64,000 nucleotides of DNA, taken from NCBI GenBank assembly GCA_002197995.1, contig NGZR01000002.1, forward strand, positions 6,820,001-6,884,000, written 5' to 3'. Both the position numbers and the translations under genes were made by a program. A model generated the notes under the pieces. That model had not been told where the DNA came from. It made no database searches and saw nothing but the letters and a program-made list of their open reading frames with translations. Of this stretch, positions 1 through 12,211 are shown piece after piece. The number at the start of each line of letters is the position of its first letter. The stretch's first letter is position 1. Source of the stretch: Gaeumannomyces sp. JS-464. Lineage: Eukaryota > Ascomycota > Sordariomycetes > Magnaporthales > Magnaporthaceae.

Positions 1-1264
1 TTAAAATCCGTAGCTTTACATCCAGCTTTTTTAAAAACTAAATCCGGATTAAAAGGAGTAAAGCCAGCCTTTCGAAAACTTTTTTAAATGTTTTTCTCGG
101 TTATAAAGTCGAAAAATGCCGTTTTAAACGCCGAAAGGAACTCGACTTTAGTTACGTGGTTAACGTGCAACTTTATTAAGTTTTCGATTTGTTAACCGTA
201 CGCCTTTTTTAACGGGTTAAAACATTTAACGTTAAGCGGCTAAAAGAAGTAAAACGAATGCGAAAGCATGCAAAGCGTAACGATATTATGTTTTTGGCAA
301 TAAAGCTCGAAATCCGTCGAGTGGTAGCTTTCGTAGCCGTTTAGCATTAACAAACGATAGGACCCCGTAAAACGAGCTGCAATGTGTTTATCGAAATGCC
401 GAATCCATTTTAAACCGAGTTCGTTCGTAATCCACCCGTTAGCGCTTATTACGATAACCTAATTGCGTAAAAGGTCGGTTTCCGAATACTAATTAGCTAA
501 ATGGTACTGCTTTTTAACGATAATAAAAAAAGGGACCGCTTAACCGCAATAGTTAACTTTTTAAATAATTATAGCCCATTCCCGGTTACTAAGCTGGACT
601 AGCTTTGCTTTACCACGGCTTTCCAACGTTGTAATAATTATAACGGCGGCGATTATGCCTATAAAAAAGCCGGTTTCGTCGAAATTGTAAATATCGTTAT
701 TTAAAATGCCATATTTGGCTATAGTGTTTCGTATAAGGTTAAACCACGCAAATACGAGTTTAGGATTTTCGCATTTAGCCTTTTAATAATCGTACTTTCG
801 AATTTAACGCGTGCCGAGCTTTGCGCGGCGTTTAACGAACTTTTCGACTTAACATTTGCCGACGGTGCCCGCGTCGCGTTTGGCGAGCAATCGGTTAGCT
901 ATAGTTTTAATACTAAAACGCCGGGGAGGAAATGCGCGAAAGTCCAGCTTAAATATGTATTTAACAAGCGCTTCTTTTTCGGATTTCGTTAATTTCCGTA
1001 ATTTAGGTATGCTATCGCGTCGAGCAGGTCGGCCGGCGCGTCGGTCGCGCATGGTGGATTTAGGAATATCGTAAATTTTAGCTGCCGAATGCAAACTTAA
1101 TTTACGAATAAATTGGATTACTTGTATGGTAAAAACAATTTTAGCTTTTTTCGATATTAATGCTATTTGTGGTTGTTAAAAAATTAAAGTTGGAAATGGG
1201 AAACGCGTATCGCGATGGAAAATGCGCGACTCGGTAATATGCGCGACTCGCTAATGGATTACGT
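1..1264 (-). mobile_element. Fot1-A: pogo/Fot1-type DNA transposon, left part outside the window
   Basis: Minus-strand copy of a Tc1/mariner-superfamily (pogo/Fot1) element. Its 5' terminal repeat is at the right end (about 1,222-1,264), carries the doubled core TGCGCGACTCG, and is followed by a TA target dinucleotide. The transposase N-terminus reads on the minus strand from 1,094 to 849: a helix-turn-helix (AAKIYDIPKSTMRDRR) followed by an RKLTKSEKEALVKYIFKLD stretch typical of the CENP-B-like DNA-binding region. The DDE catalytic part lies further left and is full of stops. Full-length copies elsewhere in the window are about 1,860 bp, so roughly 600 bp are missing off the edge. It is inserted into a Gypsy fragment and is heavily RIP-mutated, so surely inactive. 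Confidence 0.88.
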
Positions 1265-1266
1265 TA

Positions 1267-4200
1267 GGTTTAACACGTTTTTAGCTTTTCCAAAAACATT
1301 TTATATAAAGGGCTGTATTTTAACTCCTTTTATCCTTTTAGTTGCAATTCGATATGGTAATCCACCCCGGGTTAAAAGGGTAACATTTTATTAAACTCGG
1401 CTTTGTTAAAGCTTTTAAACAAGTTATAATATTTTCGAGGAACTTTTTTCAAAACCTTTTATTTTAAAGTTTTGTTATTAAAAGGGAAGGTTTTTTTTAC
1501 TAAAGCCTTTCGTTTTTTATTTTAAATAAAGCGTTCGATTTTTCCTAATATCGTTACCGTCGACGTCGTTTTGTTCTTATCGGTTAAAATCCGATAAAAT
1601 CCTATTATTAACAGCACCGAAATGTTTATACGATGCTTATACTAGTTTACGGCGTTTCGTTTTAAAATATATTTTCCCCGAGCATTTTTTAACGTTTTCC
1701 GCCGTAAAAGCGGGCTGCGCTCCCGTTTCGGGGTCGGTAAGGGACGTATAAATGCATTTTTAAACTCGCTTTTTATTTTCGCAATCCTGCGTTTTACCGC
1801 GCCACTTTTTTAAAGCGTGGGGATTTTTTAGTTTCCGGAATTCGATTATTATGCTTTGTCGAATTCCGTAACACGGGTTTAAACCGGGTTTGCTTAACGG
1901 TTTTTTAAAGGATTTTAATGCGATTTTTTACTATTTTGCCGTTTTTTTATTTTTATTTTTACGGGTTATAGCTTTATTATAACGGGACGCTTTCCGTTTT
2001 TATTTAAACTTGCTTAATATTAATCGTTCCGATTCGTCCATTTTAATATCCGTCGAAATTAGTAAAAGCAAATGCTTTTCCGCAAAAAGCAGTTATTTTT
2101 TTTTTACAATCGACGAAAATATTATGGTAATCGAAAAATTTGCGGCTTAAAATAACGTTTTATAACATATTGATTATTAAAAAGTAAACGTTATTAAATT
2201 GGCGGTTTTAAATACGGAATAAGCTTTATAAAGCCACGTTAACAAATTGCATCCCGTTACTTTTATATCCGCTTACCGTTTAAAAAGCGAAACCGCTAAA
2301 CATCGGGGTTTTTAATAACCTTTTTATTTTTTTAACAAATGCTAAACTTACAAAAATGTAACCGTTAACCCCGATATCGGCCAATGCTTTCGTAAAAAAA
2401 AACAATTTATTAAATGTAATTGCTAAGTTTAAAACGAAAGCTTTTCTACCCAATAGCGGGTAAAAAAGTCGTAAAGCAATTTCTTTTTAACATTAACACC
2501 GACGGTATCCCTAGGAAAGGGTTCGGTTATAATTACCCTAAGGTTACGCTTTTCCCAAATCCTCCTCGTTTTTTAAATCCTTTTTATTAAATCGTCCGAA
2601 ACGAGTTATTAACTCGTTAACCCGGTCGAAAAAGGTAGCTTTAAATTTAAAGCAATCCTTAGTAAAATATCCCTATTTGCAATAGTTAAAATAGCGGTTT
2701 TTTTTAATTAGCTTTTTTAAATCGGCTTAACCGTGCTAACGCGCTACCGTAACCGCTCCCGATCGTCCGCTATTCGGGTTCGAATTCGTTTTAAGCTTGT
2801 TCGTATTTAACGACTTTTTATTAACCTTTTTTTTTTAAAGCTCGCGTTTTTTATTAGCATTTTCCCGGAATTTCCACGTTTATTTCTAAAAAAAGAACAG
2901 CTTTTAACAATTGCGCGAAAATCCTTTAAATGATAAGGTTTTATCCTTATAATCGCGGGCTACCTTTTTTTGCAATGCGGGTACAAAACGGCGGTATAGG
3001 TTTCGCTTTTAATCCGCACGGGGCAAGCGGCACTCGCCGGCCAAACGCACGAACTTGTTTTTAAAAGCGAAAAACTCCTCGCCGGACTTTATTTGGAGCT
3101 TGTTAAAATTAATTTAAGCGCGCTTTTAAACGTCGCCGTTATAATGCTCCTTTTATAAGTGGTTAAGCAGCTTTTGGTACGTTTTTACCTGGTCGAAATG
3201 CTTTCCCGAAACGTAAAAGCGGAAAATGCGAACCGCTTTTACCGGTAAGCTTCGATTTAACGTAAGTAAATTTATCCCCGTTTTTAAAATAAAATCCTTT
3301 ATTTATGCTTAACTTATCCTTAATAGTTTTTACCCAAATTTCAAAATCATTTTAATCTTTTTTTTCGTTAATGTAAAAGGGAAGGGGGTTTTTAAAACGC
3401 GCTTAACTATTATTCGACGCGAAATAGTTCGATTTGCCCGATCTTTCGAACTAATAAAATTGCGGGGTGTACTCGCGGTAATAACGACCATTTTCGCCAC
3501 TTTCGCTTTTTCCCGGTTAGGCTAACTTAGCTTTTAAATTTTTAATTTTCTTATCGCGCTTTTAAGCTAAAAAACAGGAATTCGTAACCGCTTTGCAGCA
3601 CTTTTTAACGTTCCTAAAAGCCTTTTTAAGCTTGCTGTTAATTCGTCGTTTTTATTAAAGGCATTAGCTAAAATGTTCGTATTAATAGCGGTAGCCCGTT
3701 TTAATTATGCTTTAAACACCTTTGCCCATTTGTGCAAAATATTTATGTTTTTATTAAAGCCCTTAGCCATTTCGTGGAGCTTAGCGGTTTATCGGGCGTT
3801 AACTTCGAACGCTAAAAACCGAAACCTAAATTTTTCGAACATTTTTTAAAAGCTTTTGTTTACCATTTAGTCGAAGCTTTCGCGCGTTATCAGGCCGTTA
3901 AAATCGGGCTAACGCGCTTTAGCGCTTTTGGTAATAGCGGTATAATGCAGCGCGGGTCCGTTTTTTTTACTTAGTTTTAACGCTAGGTTTTCGATGCTTG
4001 CTTTAAAGTTATCGGCTTAATCCTTAATAGTGCCAGTATAACGGGCAACCTTATAATCCTTATTAGTAATATGGTTTTTAAATTTGGCATAATCGTTTTC
4101 GACGTGCTCGACTTTTAACTCGGTGCTTTTTAAGCGTTATTATTTCGGTAATCGTTTCGAAGTCGCGTAGGTGTCCGGCTTTTTTTCCAAAGGTCGATCG

Positions 4201-4629
4201 GCGGCCACCACCCTTTTAAAAGGTTTTATAAAGGTCGCGAGGGTTAAAGCGCACTTATCGTACCGCTTTTAAGCGTTACGCTTCCCGCTTTTCGGCGGTT
4301 TATAGCATTTTAATCTCTTTAAGCGTCCATCCAGCTTTTTAGCTAACAGGTAACGCAATTAATTGTAATTAAGGATATTAATTAATAGCCTTCCCAAGTT
4401 AAAAAAAAGTAAAAAGTAAAGTAACTTTTAAATTGTTAAAAATCACTTTTACAAAAGAAACAAAGTTACGATAAAGCGAAGGTTAATTTAACTATTTAAA
4501 AGTAAGGAATACAAAAAAAGGATTAATGCGTTACACCGGAGCCCTCGTGCAAGGTTTTCACCCAGGCGGCCAAGCACGGGCCTTACAACCACCGTGGTTT
4601 AACGACTTTTAAAACGCCACGCTACCACA
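1267..4629 (-). mobile_element. Gypsy-0: Gypsy retrotransposon fragment (gag, protease, pre-RT linker)
   Basis: Degenerate Gypsy-type coding material read on the minus strand. The Gag region is about 2,750-4,400, a CCHC-like zinc-knuckle relic lies near 2,670-2,700, an aspartic-protease-like stretch near 2,040-2,400 matches the protease region of Gypsy-1 and Gypsy-2 in layout, and a pre-RT linker lies at 1,270-2,000. RT, RNase H and integrase are missing because Fot1-A interrupts the element. At the right end, 4,527-4,629 may be an LTR remnant: its reverse complement starts TGTGGTAGCGTGGCG, like the LTR start of Gypsy-1. It abuts Fot1-B exactly where about 23 bp of that element's terminal repeat are missing. 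Stop codons are everywhere. The family is fairly sure; the LTR is a guess. Confidence 0.6.
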
Positions 4630-5549
4630 CATATAAGCGAATGGGCCACGACACTTTAACTTCCGGTTAATCGACGCGCATGCCAACCTAATAACGCTAG
4701 GAATCCATTTAAATTACTCGGAATTGTATATATCGAACATTTTTACTTTTTCCTAATAAATGCGCGCATTATATCCGGTTTTACCGTAAGTGTTACATCG
4801 TTAACGAGTTGTCGTCGCCCTTTTTTTTAACCTTTATAATCGCGCATTTTTTGCTGTAATTACTTATTTAAGTTTTATTAGTTTAAAATATTTCGTATTT
4901 TTTTAATAATATGTAACCCTTTTTATCGAACACGTGTTTTTTTGGCTTTTCGGCGTTTGTTTAATGCTTTGTTCGCTTTGCGTAACGAAGCAATTTCGGC
5001 TTTAAAAAGGGTTATTTAATGCATTATCGAACTCGTTCTTTTCGCAAGCTAGTTTATAACCGCTAGCATAAATAACGGAAAGTTATTTCGGTAATTGGAA
5101 ATCCGAGTTTTAATATGTTTAAATTGCGAAGTTGCGTTTTTAGCTATTTAAAGCGTTTTAAAAGTCCAAAGTTCGGCGTCGTTTAAAAGCTTTTTCGGGG
5201 GAGTTAAAATTCGTAACTTTACATTTAGCTTTTTTAAAATCGAATCTAAATTAAAAAAAGCAAAGCCAGCTTTTCGAAAACCTTTTTAAATATTTCTTTC
5301 GGTTATAAAGTTAAAAAATGCCGTTTTAAACGCTAAAAGAAACTCGATTTTAATTACGTGGCTAACGTATAACTTTATTAAATTTTCGATTTTTTAACCG
5401 TACGCCTTTTTTAACGGGTTAAAACATTTAACGTTAAGCGGCTAAAAAAAGTAAAACGAATACAGAAGTATGCAAAGCGTAATAATGTTATGTTTTTAGC
5501 AATAAAGCTCGAAATTCGTTAAATAATGGCTTTTATAGCCGTTTAACAC

Positions 5550-5771
5550 TGTTATAGCGTGGCGGGCCCTCGCGGGCTTCCACTTTATTAAGGCCAAAGC
5601 ACGGGGGTTACGTGGTAGCCATTAGCCCGTGCACCAATTGGCCGCACGGAAAACCCTGCCAATTAATCCCGGTGTTCCGCACCACTTTTTCTTTTTTATT
5701 TTTTAGCTTTAAATAGCTTTAAATTTAAAATATATTACAGCCAGCCTTTTTTCCCAACGGCAATCGTAATA
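5550..5771 (+). repeat. 5' LTR of Gypsy-1
   Basis: 222 bp; starts TGTTATAGCGTGGCGGG and ends GGCAATCGTAATA. It matches 11,990-12,211 along its length, with differences almost all C/T or G/A. Confidence 0.92.
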
Positions 5772-8009
5772 ATTTAAAGTTTAACCCTAATTCCTCATTG
5801 CTTAAAAAAGCATTTAAAATATCCCTTACCAATTAAAACCTAAAAAAAACCAAACGCGTTTACCTAACGCAGCACTAATTTAAACCGAACCCGGAAAAAA
5901 CCCGCATTTGCAAAATAAGGAACAAAAAAAAAGCGTTACCACACGCATAGCAAAAATGGCGCTTACTTTAAAAAAGCGCGCAACGAACAAAAAAACGGCC
6001 CGCAAAACGGTGCAATTTAACTTTAAAAAACTCGGAACGTCGATTTAAAACGCTTTAAGCGGCGATCGCTATAGCTTTATTTTTACCGGCCGGAATTATT
6101 TTTATATTAACATAAAGCCCGCCCGCATTAAAACTTTTAAAAAAGGCCTTTAAAGCAATATAAACGACGCCGAAAATATAACGTAAAAAGGTAATAAAAC
6201 TTACATCGCGGTAAAAATAAACCAAACTTGCTACGTAATAACCTTTAATAACCACAATTAAAAAATTAAGGATTAAATCGAAAAGTCGGCAGTTTATTTC
6301 ACGAAGGGTGGCAGGAATCCTTTACTTTCCACTTTTAAATGCTTTCCGAAACGGATAGCAAATTACGCCGAACCTAAACGGCGTTTGCGATTTTAGCATT
6401 TTCGCCACTTTTTTTAAAACATACCTAATAGCTATTTTTAACGAGGTTAAATTACGAAACTTTTTATTAGCCGCTATTTAAACTTAGCTCCGTTCGCTAT
6501 ATTCCAAATGCGAAAAAATAAATAAAAATGTAGGAGCATTTTAATGGTAAATTTAAAAACTAAGCGAAGCTTTAAAGCAAATAACGGGAACTATTAGCTC
6601 GGACGTTATTTAGCAACTGCTTAACCAAGTTAAGCAAAACTTCGACACTATTACCGGCTTTTAAATAACGGTTGCGAACTTCGGCATTTAAAACAAACAG
6701 TTTAAAAAGCAAATTAAAAAAGCCTTCGTCCTAAACGCAGCTCCCGGAATTAACTTCCGACTTAATATAAAAAGCGAAACCTCGAAAACAGTTATATCCT
6801 ATGTTTTATAGCCCTAGCGGGCTTTAAACCTCGCATAAAAAACCCCCCAATGTATTATGCTAAAGCAAATAAAAACGATATTAAATTTAAAATTTAACAC
6901 TAACGTATTAAAAAAAAATGGCGGTAAACGCTTATATATTTCAAACCGACGATAAAAAATTCTTTTACGTTAAATTTTAACTGGGAAGTAGGCCGCTAAA
7001 AGTTTTGCAGCCGTATTTTCGGGCTAACCACTTTAATTGCATTAACAGCTACCTCCGCTTAATAACGCACTTTTAACAAAAGTATTACGACCCGAACATA
7101 AAAGAACGCGTTTACGCGAAATGGAAAAAACTCGCTATAAAGCTAAGCGAGGATTTTAACGTTTTTAAGCGCAACTTTATTCGTTTTACCGGAAAATGCC
7201 GGGTAGCCAAAAAAAATTGGAAAAAAAAGTTTTACGAGCGACTTTTTTCCGGCATAAAGATTTATAATAACTATAGCTTTTAACAGCACTATTAATTTTA
7301 ACAAGTTTTCGCGCACCGTTTAAAAAATGGCTTTTCGGTGGAAGCAAAATTAACAAAATCGAGTTAAAAAATCCAAAGCCGGCACGGACACCGGTACGAG
7401 GGGAAACGGCAACGGCCGCCCGCGATTCCCGGCGACCGGCTTGCTAAGCAAGCCATTTATAACTCCGTTTTTAACCCGACTTTCCCCGAAAAATAAGGAA
7501 ATTTATTTAAAAAAGTCGCTGTTTTATTTGCAAAAAGCTGGGATACACTTTTAAAACTTATCCTTTTAAAATTACTGTATAAAACCGAAAAGCGCGCTTT
7601 AACGAAATCGTTAATAAATGCTAGTAATACTAATCGAATTACAAAGCGCTCGAAACCGGAAAAACCGAAAGCGGTTCGAAAAACGCCTAACTTTAAAGCA
7701 ATTAAACTCCATTTTAAAAACATATATATGGCATTTAGCTTAAACAAAAAAATACCATTTAACTTTCTTTCCAAATACCTAAATAGTAACCTAATAACGA
7801 TAAATTGCTTAATTTTACAAAATGAACTTTCCTTTTTTACCATTGCGCTAATTAACATTGGAACGAACGGTTACATTTTCGTTAACCTGCGATTTGCGAA
7901 AAAATGCGAAGGAATTTTAAAAGCCGCATAATCGTTAATTTCGAACCTTAAACCGTAAGAAAATATTAAAACGAAAAAGTTTAATTGGTAAACGTGGCGT
8001 TATTTTCCT

Positions 8010-11000
8010 ATTTACGGATTTAAAACCGAAGCATCCTCAAATAACTTATGCTAATTTTTAATATAAAGCAAAATGTTATTATCGGCCGCAAATTTTTGGA
8101 TTACTACGATACCGTAGTAAATTGCCGCTACCGAATGCTGCTTTTTCCAAACCATATGCTTTTAACGCCCGCCCCCGCTAACATTTATATAAACGAATTT
8201 AAAAAGTTGCTTTCGAACCCGGTTTAAAATAAGAAAATGTTCGAACGAAACCGCCGTATGGAAATTAAAAATAAACGCCGTACGGCAAGCTGCTATAGCG
8301 ATTAGCATTAAACCGCGGTGGAAAAAAGGATTAACGAGCTGGTAATTAAGCGGCCCGAAAAGCTCGTAACGGAAAAGCCGGAACAGCCTAAACGTATACA
8401 GCTTATTTTGCTAAAAAAAAACCCCGAAAAGCTATCCGAATGGGAAAAAGGCATTGCTAAAATGCAAAAAGCATTTGCGAACGATATTTTAACCGAGCTT
8501 TTAAAACGCGAACCCGGTTTTTCCGTAAAGCTTAAAACCAAAAGGAAACGCTTCGAATAAAACGGTTAAAACCATTACATTATAGCAAAAAATACTATAA
8601 AATGGTATAAAAAAAATCGATATCGTTTGCTTAAAAGCCGTAAGCTTTTACAAAACAGCGTTTTTAAAAAAAACCAAAGTTTTTACCACGACCTTTTACG
8701 AAATTAACCGTTTTATTTAAAATAAAAGGGAAATAAAACATAAGCTGGAGGACTTTTTACCATACGATAAAAAGGAAATTAAGCAAAAAGCTTAAAACGC
8801 GGTATTTGTAAAGTACTATAACCTATTTCGCAATTTTAACAAAGCGGACTTTAATAAGCTACCCTCGAAAAGGCCGGGGGTTAACCACTTTATTAACCTA
8901 AAAAGCGACTTTTAAACGTTAAAATTTAACCCACTATATAAAATAACGCTAAAGGAATTGAAAGCGTGCCGATAATACTTCCAAAAAAACCTTTATAAAA
9001 GGTTTTTAAAACTAAACACCGCTTTATAAGCAGCGTTTATCCTATTCGCGAAAAAGGCTAACGAGAAACTTCGATTATGCGTAAATTACCGAAAGCTTAA
9101 CGCATTAATTAAAAAAAACGTTTATTTATTGCTTTTAATCGAAAAAACGCTAGTTAAAATCGAGCAAGTACGGATTTTTACCAAAATCGATATCCGTTAA
9201 ACCTTTTACCGCATTCGCATAGCGAAAGGCATGGAAAACTTAACAACTTTCCGAACGAAATACGAAACGTTCCGGTATAAGGTTTTCCCGTTCGGCTTTA
9301 CAAATAAACCTGCCATTTTCCAAAAATTTATTAACTTAACATTAATGGAATATTTAAACGATTTTTATTCGGCTTACATTAACGATATTTTAATTTGGTT
9401 CGATAATTTTAACGAGCACCGAACCCACGTAAGGAAAATGCTCGAAAAGCTTTAAAAAGCCGGCTTTTAAACGGATATTAAAAAATGCGAATTTTATATA
9501 ACCCGCACGAAATTCCTCGGGTTTATATCGAAATTAAAAGTATTAAAATCGACTTTAATAAGGTTACCGCTATCCGCGATTTAAAAAAGCCGACCATCGT
9601 TAAAAAAATTTAGTTTTTTTTTGGTTTTTGCAACTTTTATAAAAAATTCGTACCGGAATATAGCAAATTAGCCAAACCGTTAACGGGCTTAACTAAAAAA
9701 AACGTCCCGTTTTTATAAAAAAACCTTTAATAAAAAGCGTTCGACGATTTAAAACGACGACTGCTATTAACCCCCACATTACGCCACTTTAGGCAGGATT
9801 TGGAAACTCGGGTCGAAATAAACGCGTTTAACAAAGTAATAACCGGCGTGCTAAGCTAACTATTTAAAAACGAGGATTAGCACCCAGTTACCTTTTTTTT
9901 TAAAACCATAACGCCGGCGGAATAATTAATTACGAGGCATATAATAAGAAACTTTTGGCCGTGGTTCGGGCTTTAAAAGCATAGCGTTTCGAACTAGTGG
10001 GATTACTAAAGCCCTTTTTCGTCGTTACCGATTATAAAGCGTTCGAGTATTTTTTAATTAAAAAACTGCTTAATATAAAGCAGGCAGGTTAGGCGGACTT
10101 TATAGCCTAATACCATTTCGAAATTACGTACCGGCCGGGATTTAAAAACGCCGCCGTAAACGTTTTAACAAAAAAAACGGAAAAACTAACGACGCAAAAG
10201 GAAAAACGAAACGCCGAGCGCATTATAAAAGTTTTCCGCCATCGCAAAGCCGGAATAAACGAAATCTTCGTATTAAACTTAAAAAAAGCCCTTCCGATAA
10301 ACAAACTAAGCATTGCAAATAGCACGGTTAAAAGGATAATACTTGCGAACAAAATGTTAAAAACAAACTTAATAGCCACTTCGCTTTCCCGGATAAGCAA
10401 AAGGCTGTTAACGGGAAATTTAAGTAAACGACCACTGCTAAAGGATACTTCCTCCGTTACGGCAAGCTGGTAATGCCGAAAGAAAAAAATCCGACCCTAA
10501 TTACTAAAGTAATACGGGAGGCCTATAATAGCTTAGTTACGAAATACCCGGCCGGAATAAAACGAAACGGTTAATTACTGCCAATATTGGTAGCCGGCAT
10601 AACCGCGAACGTTAATCGCTATGTTAACAATTGCTTTTGCCGATTATTAAAGCGATTAAAAAATAAAACACTAAAACTGTTACACCCGATTTTAATCCCT
10701 TATTAATAAAAGCAGTATTTAATTATTAATTTTAAAGCGATGCCTTTTTCCCGTAAAAGCTACGATAATACTTTCGTAATTATAAATGCGTTTTTTAAAA
10801 AGTCCTAAACCATTTTATGCAAAAAAACGGCCACGGTTAAAAACGCAGCCATAATGTTTTACGAGGGACTATAACGGATTTAAAAACTTTTAACCACCGT
10901 AGGATTAAACCGAAGCCCCTAATTCGTATCGGCTTTTACCGATAAGCTGGCGGCCGTCCTAGGCATAAATTGGAAACTTTCCAATTTAAACACTTATAAT

Positions 11001-11830
11001 CGGCCGGCCAAGCGGAAATTATAAACGCTTACTTAAATTAGCGATTACGAATATTTGTTAATCACTTTTAAAACGATTAGGACAAAGCGATCCCGGCTTT
11101 AAACTAAATGCAAACCTCGCTCTTTTATAAAGCGCTAAATGGCATGTTCTTATACGAGGTAACAATTGGCTCCCTTTTACTATGCCATTTCGATTAAAAA
11201 CGTCGCACGAAAAAGTTCAGTAATATAACGGCCGCGAAACGAATTACCCGCGTAAAGGTTTAAACGCTTGTAAATCGATTGCAAAAATACGCCGAAACGG
11301 TTAAAAACACTTTGCAAAAAAGCCAAAACCGTATAACGCAATAAGCTAACAAGCACCGAAAAAAGCCGGATTTCGGTGTTAGCGACCAAGTGTTTATTTT
11401 CCGCAAAATTGGCTTTACGAATCGCTTTACCGACAAATTAAACTTCCCTATAACAAAAAAACATTTTCTAATTAAAGCTAAAAAAAAGCATTTTTATAAG
11501 CTCGAAATGCCAAAAAGCTGGAAAAAATTAACGGTATACCATGCAAACCGCTTGCGCAAATACAGCAATAACCCGATAAAAAGGCAAAAACCACCAAAAC
11601 CGGCAGCTAAATACGTGGACGAAAAGGGAAAAAGGAATGGGTGGTAAACTATGTAAAATCGTTACGGGTTTATTACGGCAAACTATAATACTAAATCGAA
11701 TGGAAAGGATAAAACTTCGACCCGGCCTAATACCCGGCCGAAAACTTTAAAAAAAAGCTTAAAGTTTTAAGGAAGTATTACGAAGCTTACTTTTAACAGC
11801 TAAGCCCCCGGCGCGGCTAAAGCAGTGAAA
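8010..11830 (+). pseudogene. Gypsy-1 pol (protease, RT, RNase H, integrase, chromodomain), RIP-inactivated
   Basis: Polyprotein relic of a Gypsy element. The clearest open piece is 9,231-9,455, the RT palm: an FGFTNKPAIFQKFIN motif, then YINDILIWF where the family has YxDD. The first catalytic Asp is Asn, a G-to-A change. An upstream RT block (LCVNYRKLNALI-like, about 9,070-9,140) and an RNase H block (about 9,790-10,060) can be recognised through stops. The last part (11,650-11,800) fits a chromodomain, with IEWKG, FDPA and YPAENFK pieces. In life it would copy element RNA into cDNA and integrate it. The chromodomain class tends to target heterochromatin (family knowledge). It is not functional here. 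Confidence 0.85.
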
Positions 11831-11989
11831 AGCAGCATATAAAGCCGGGACGGAAAACCCGGCCTATAAAGACGATAACCGACCGGCGGAGGGCTAAGAA
11901 GCCCTAAAGTACGCCTTTTGGCAGCGCCGAAATAAAAACCATAATGCAGGAACTAATGTATTGCCGACGCTTTTATTAGGGGGGGGTAA

Positions 11990-12211
11990 TGTTATAACGT
12001 GGCGGGCTTTCGCAGGCTTCCACCCCATTAAGGCCAGGGCACGGGGGTTACGTGGTGGCCATTAGCTCGTGCATTAATTGGCCGCACGAAAAACCCTGCC
12101 AATTAATTCCGGTGCTTCGCACCACTTTTTCTTTCCTGTTTTTTAGCTTTAAATAGCTTTAAGTTTAAGGTATATTGCAGCTAGCCTTTTTTCCCAACGG
12201 CAATCGTAACA
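11990..12211 (+). repeat. 3' LTR of Gypsy-1
   Basis: 222 bp; starts TGTTATAACGTGGCGGG and ends GGCAATCGTAACA. It follows a polypurine tract at about 11,979-11,989 and is followed by the right target duplication AGCAT. Confidence 0.92.

Larger units (their letters stand above)
5550..12211 (+). mobile_element. Gypsy-1: complete-length chromodomain Gypsy retrotransposon inserted in Fot1-B
   Basis: A 6.66 kb LTR retrotransposon with 222 bp LTRs at both ends (TG...CA, the left CA now TA). The 5 bp target duplication is AACAC (5,545-5,549) and AGCAT (12,212-12,216), identical apart from C/T and G/A transitions. A G-rich polypurine tract (GGGGGGGG TAA) sits directly before the right LTR, which fixes plus orientation. 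Internal order is gag (about 5,880-7,400), protease (8,010-8,250), RT (8,900-9,600), RNase H (9,780-10,100), integrase (10,400-11,330) and a C-terminal chromodomain (11,650-11,800). No canonical TGG tRNA primer site follows the left LTR; the bases there resemble those of Gypsy-2. Every frame is broken by RIP-type stops. Confidence 0.92.

Noticed and set aside
7457..7931. 133-codon minus-strand and overlapping plus-strand frames
   Set aside because: They lie inside Gypsy-1 between gag and protease, have no recognisable domain, and their hydrophobic composition is what AT-rich DNA gives by chance.
10107..10400. 97-codon minus-strand frame with membrane-like composition
   Set aside because: Antisense to the Gypsy-1 RNase H/integrase region; Phe/Leu/Ile content reflects A-rich coding DNA read backwards.
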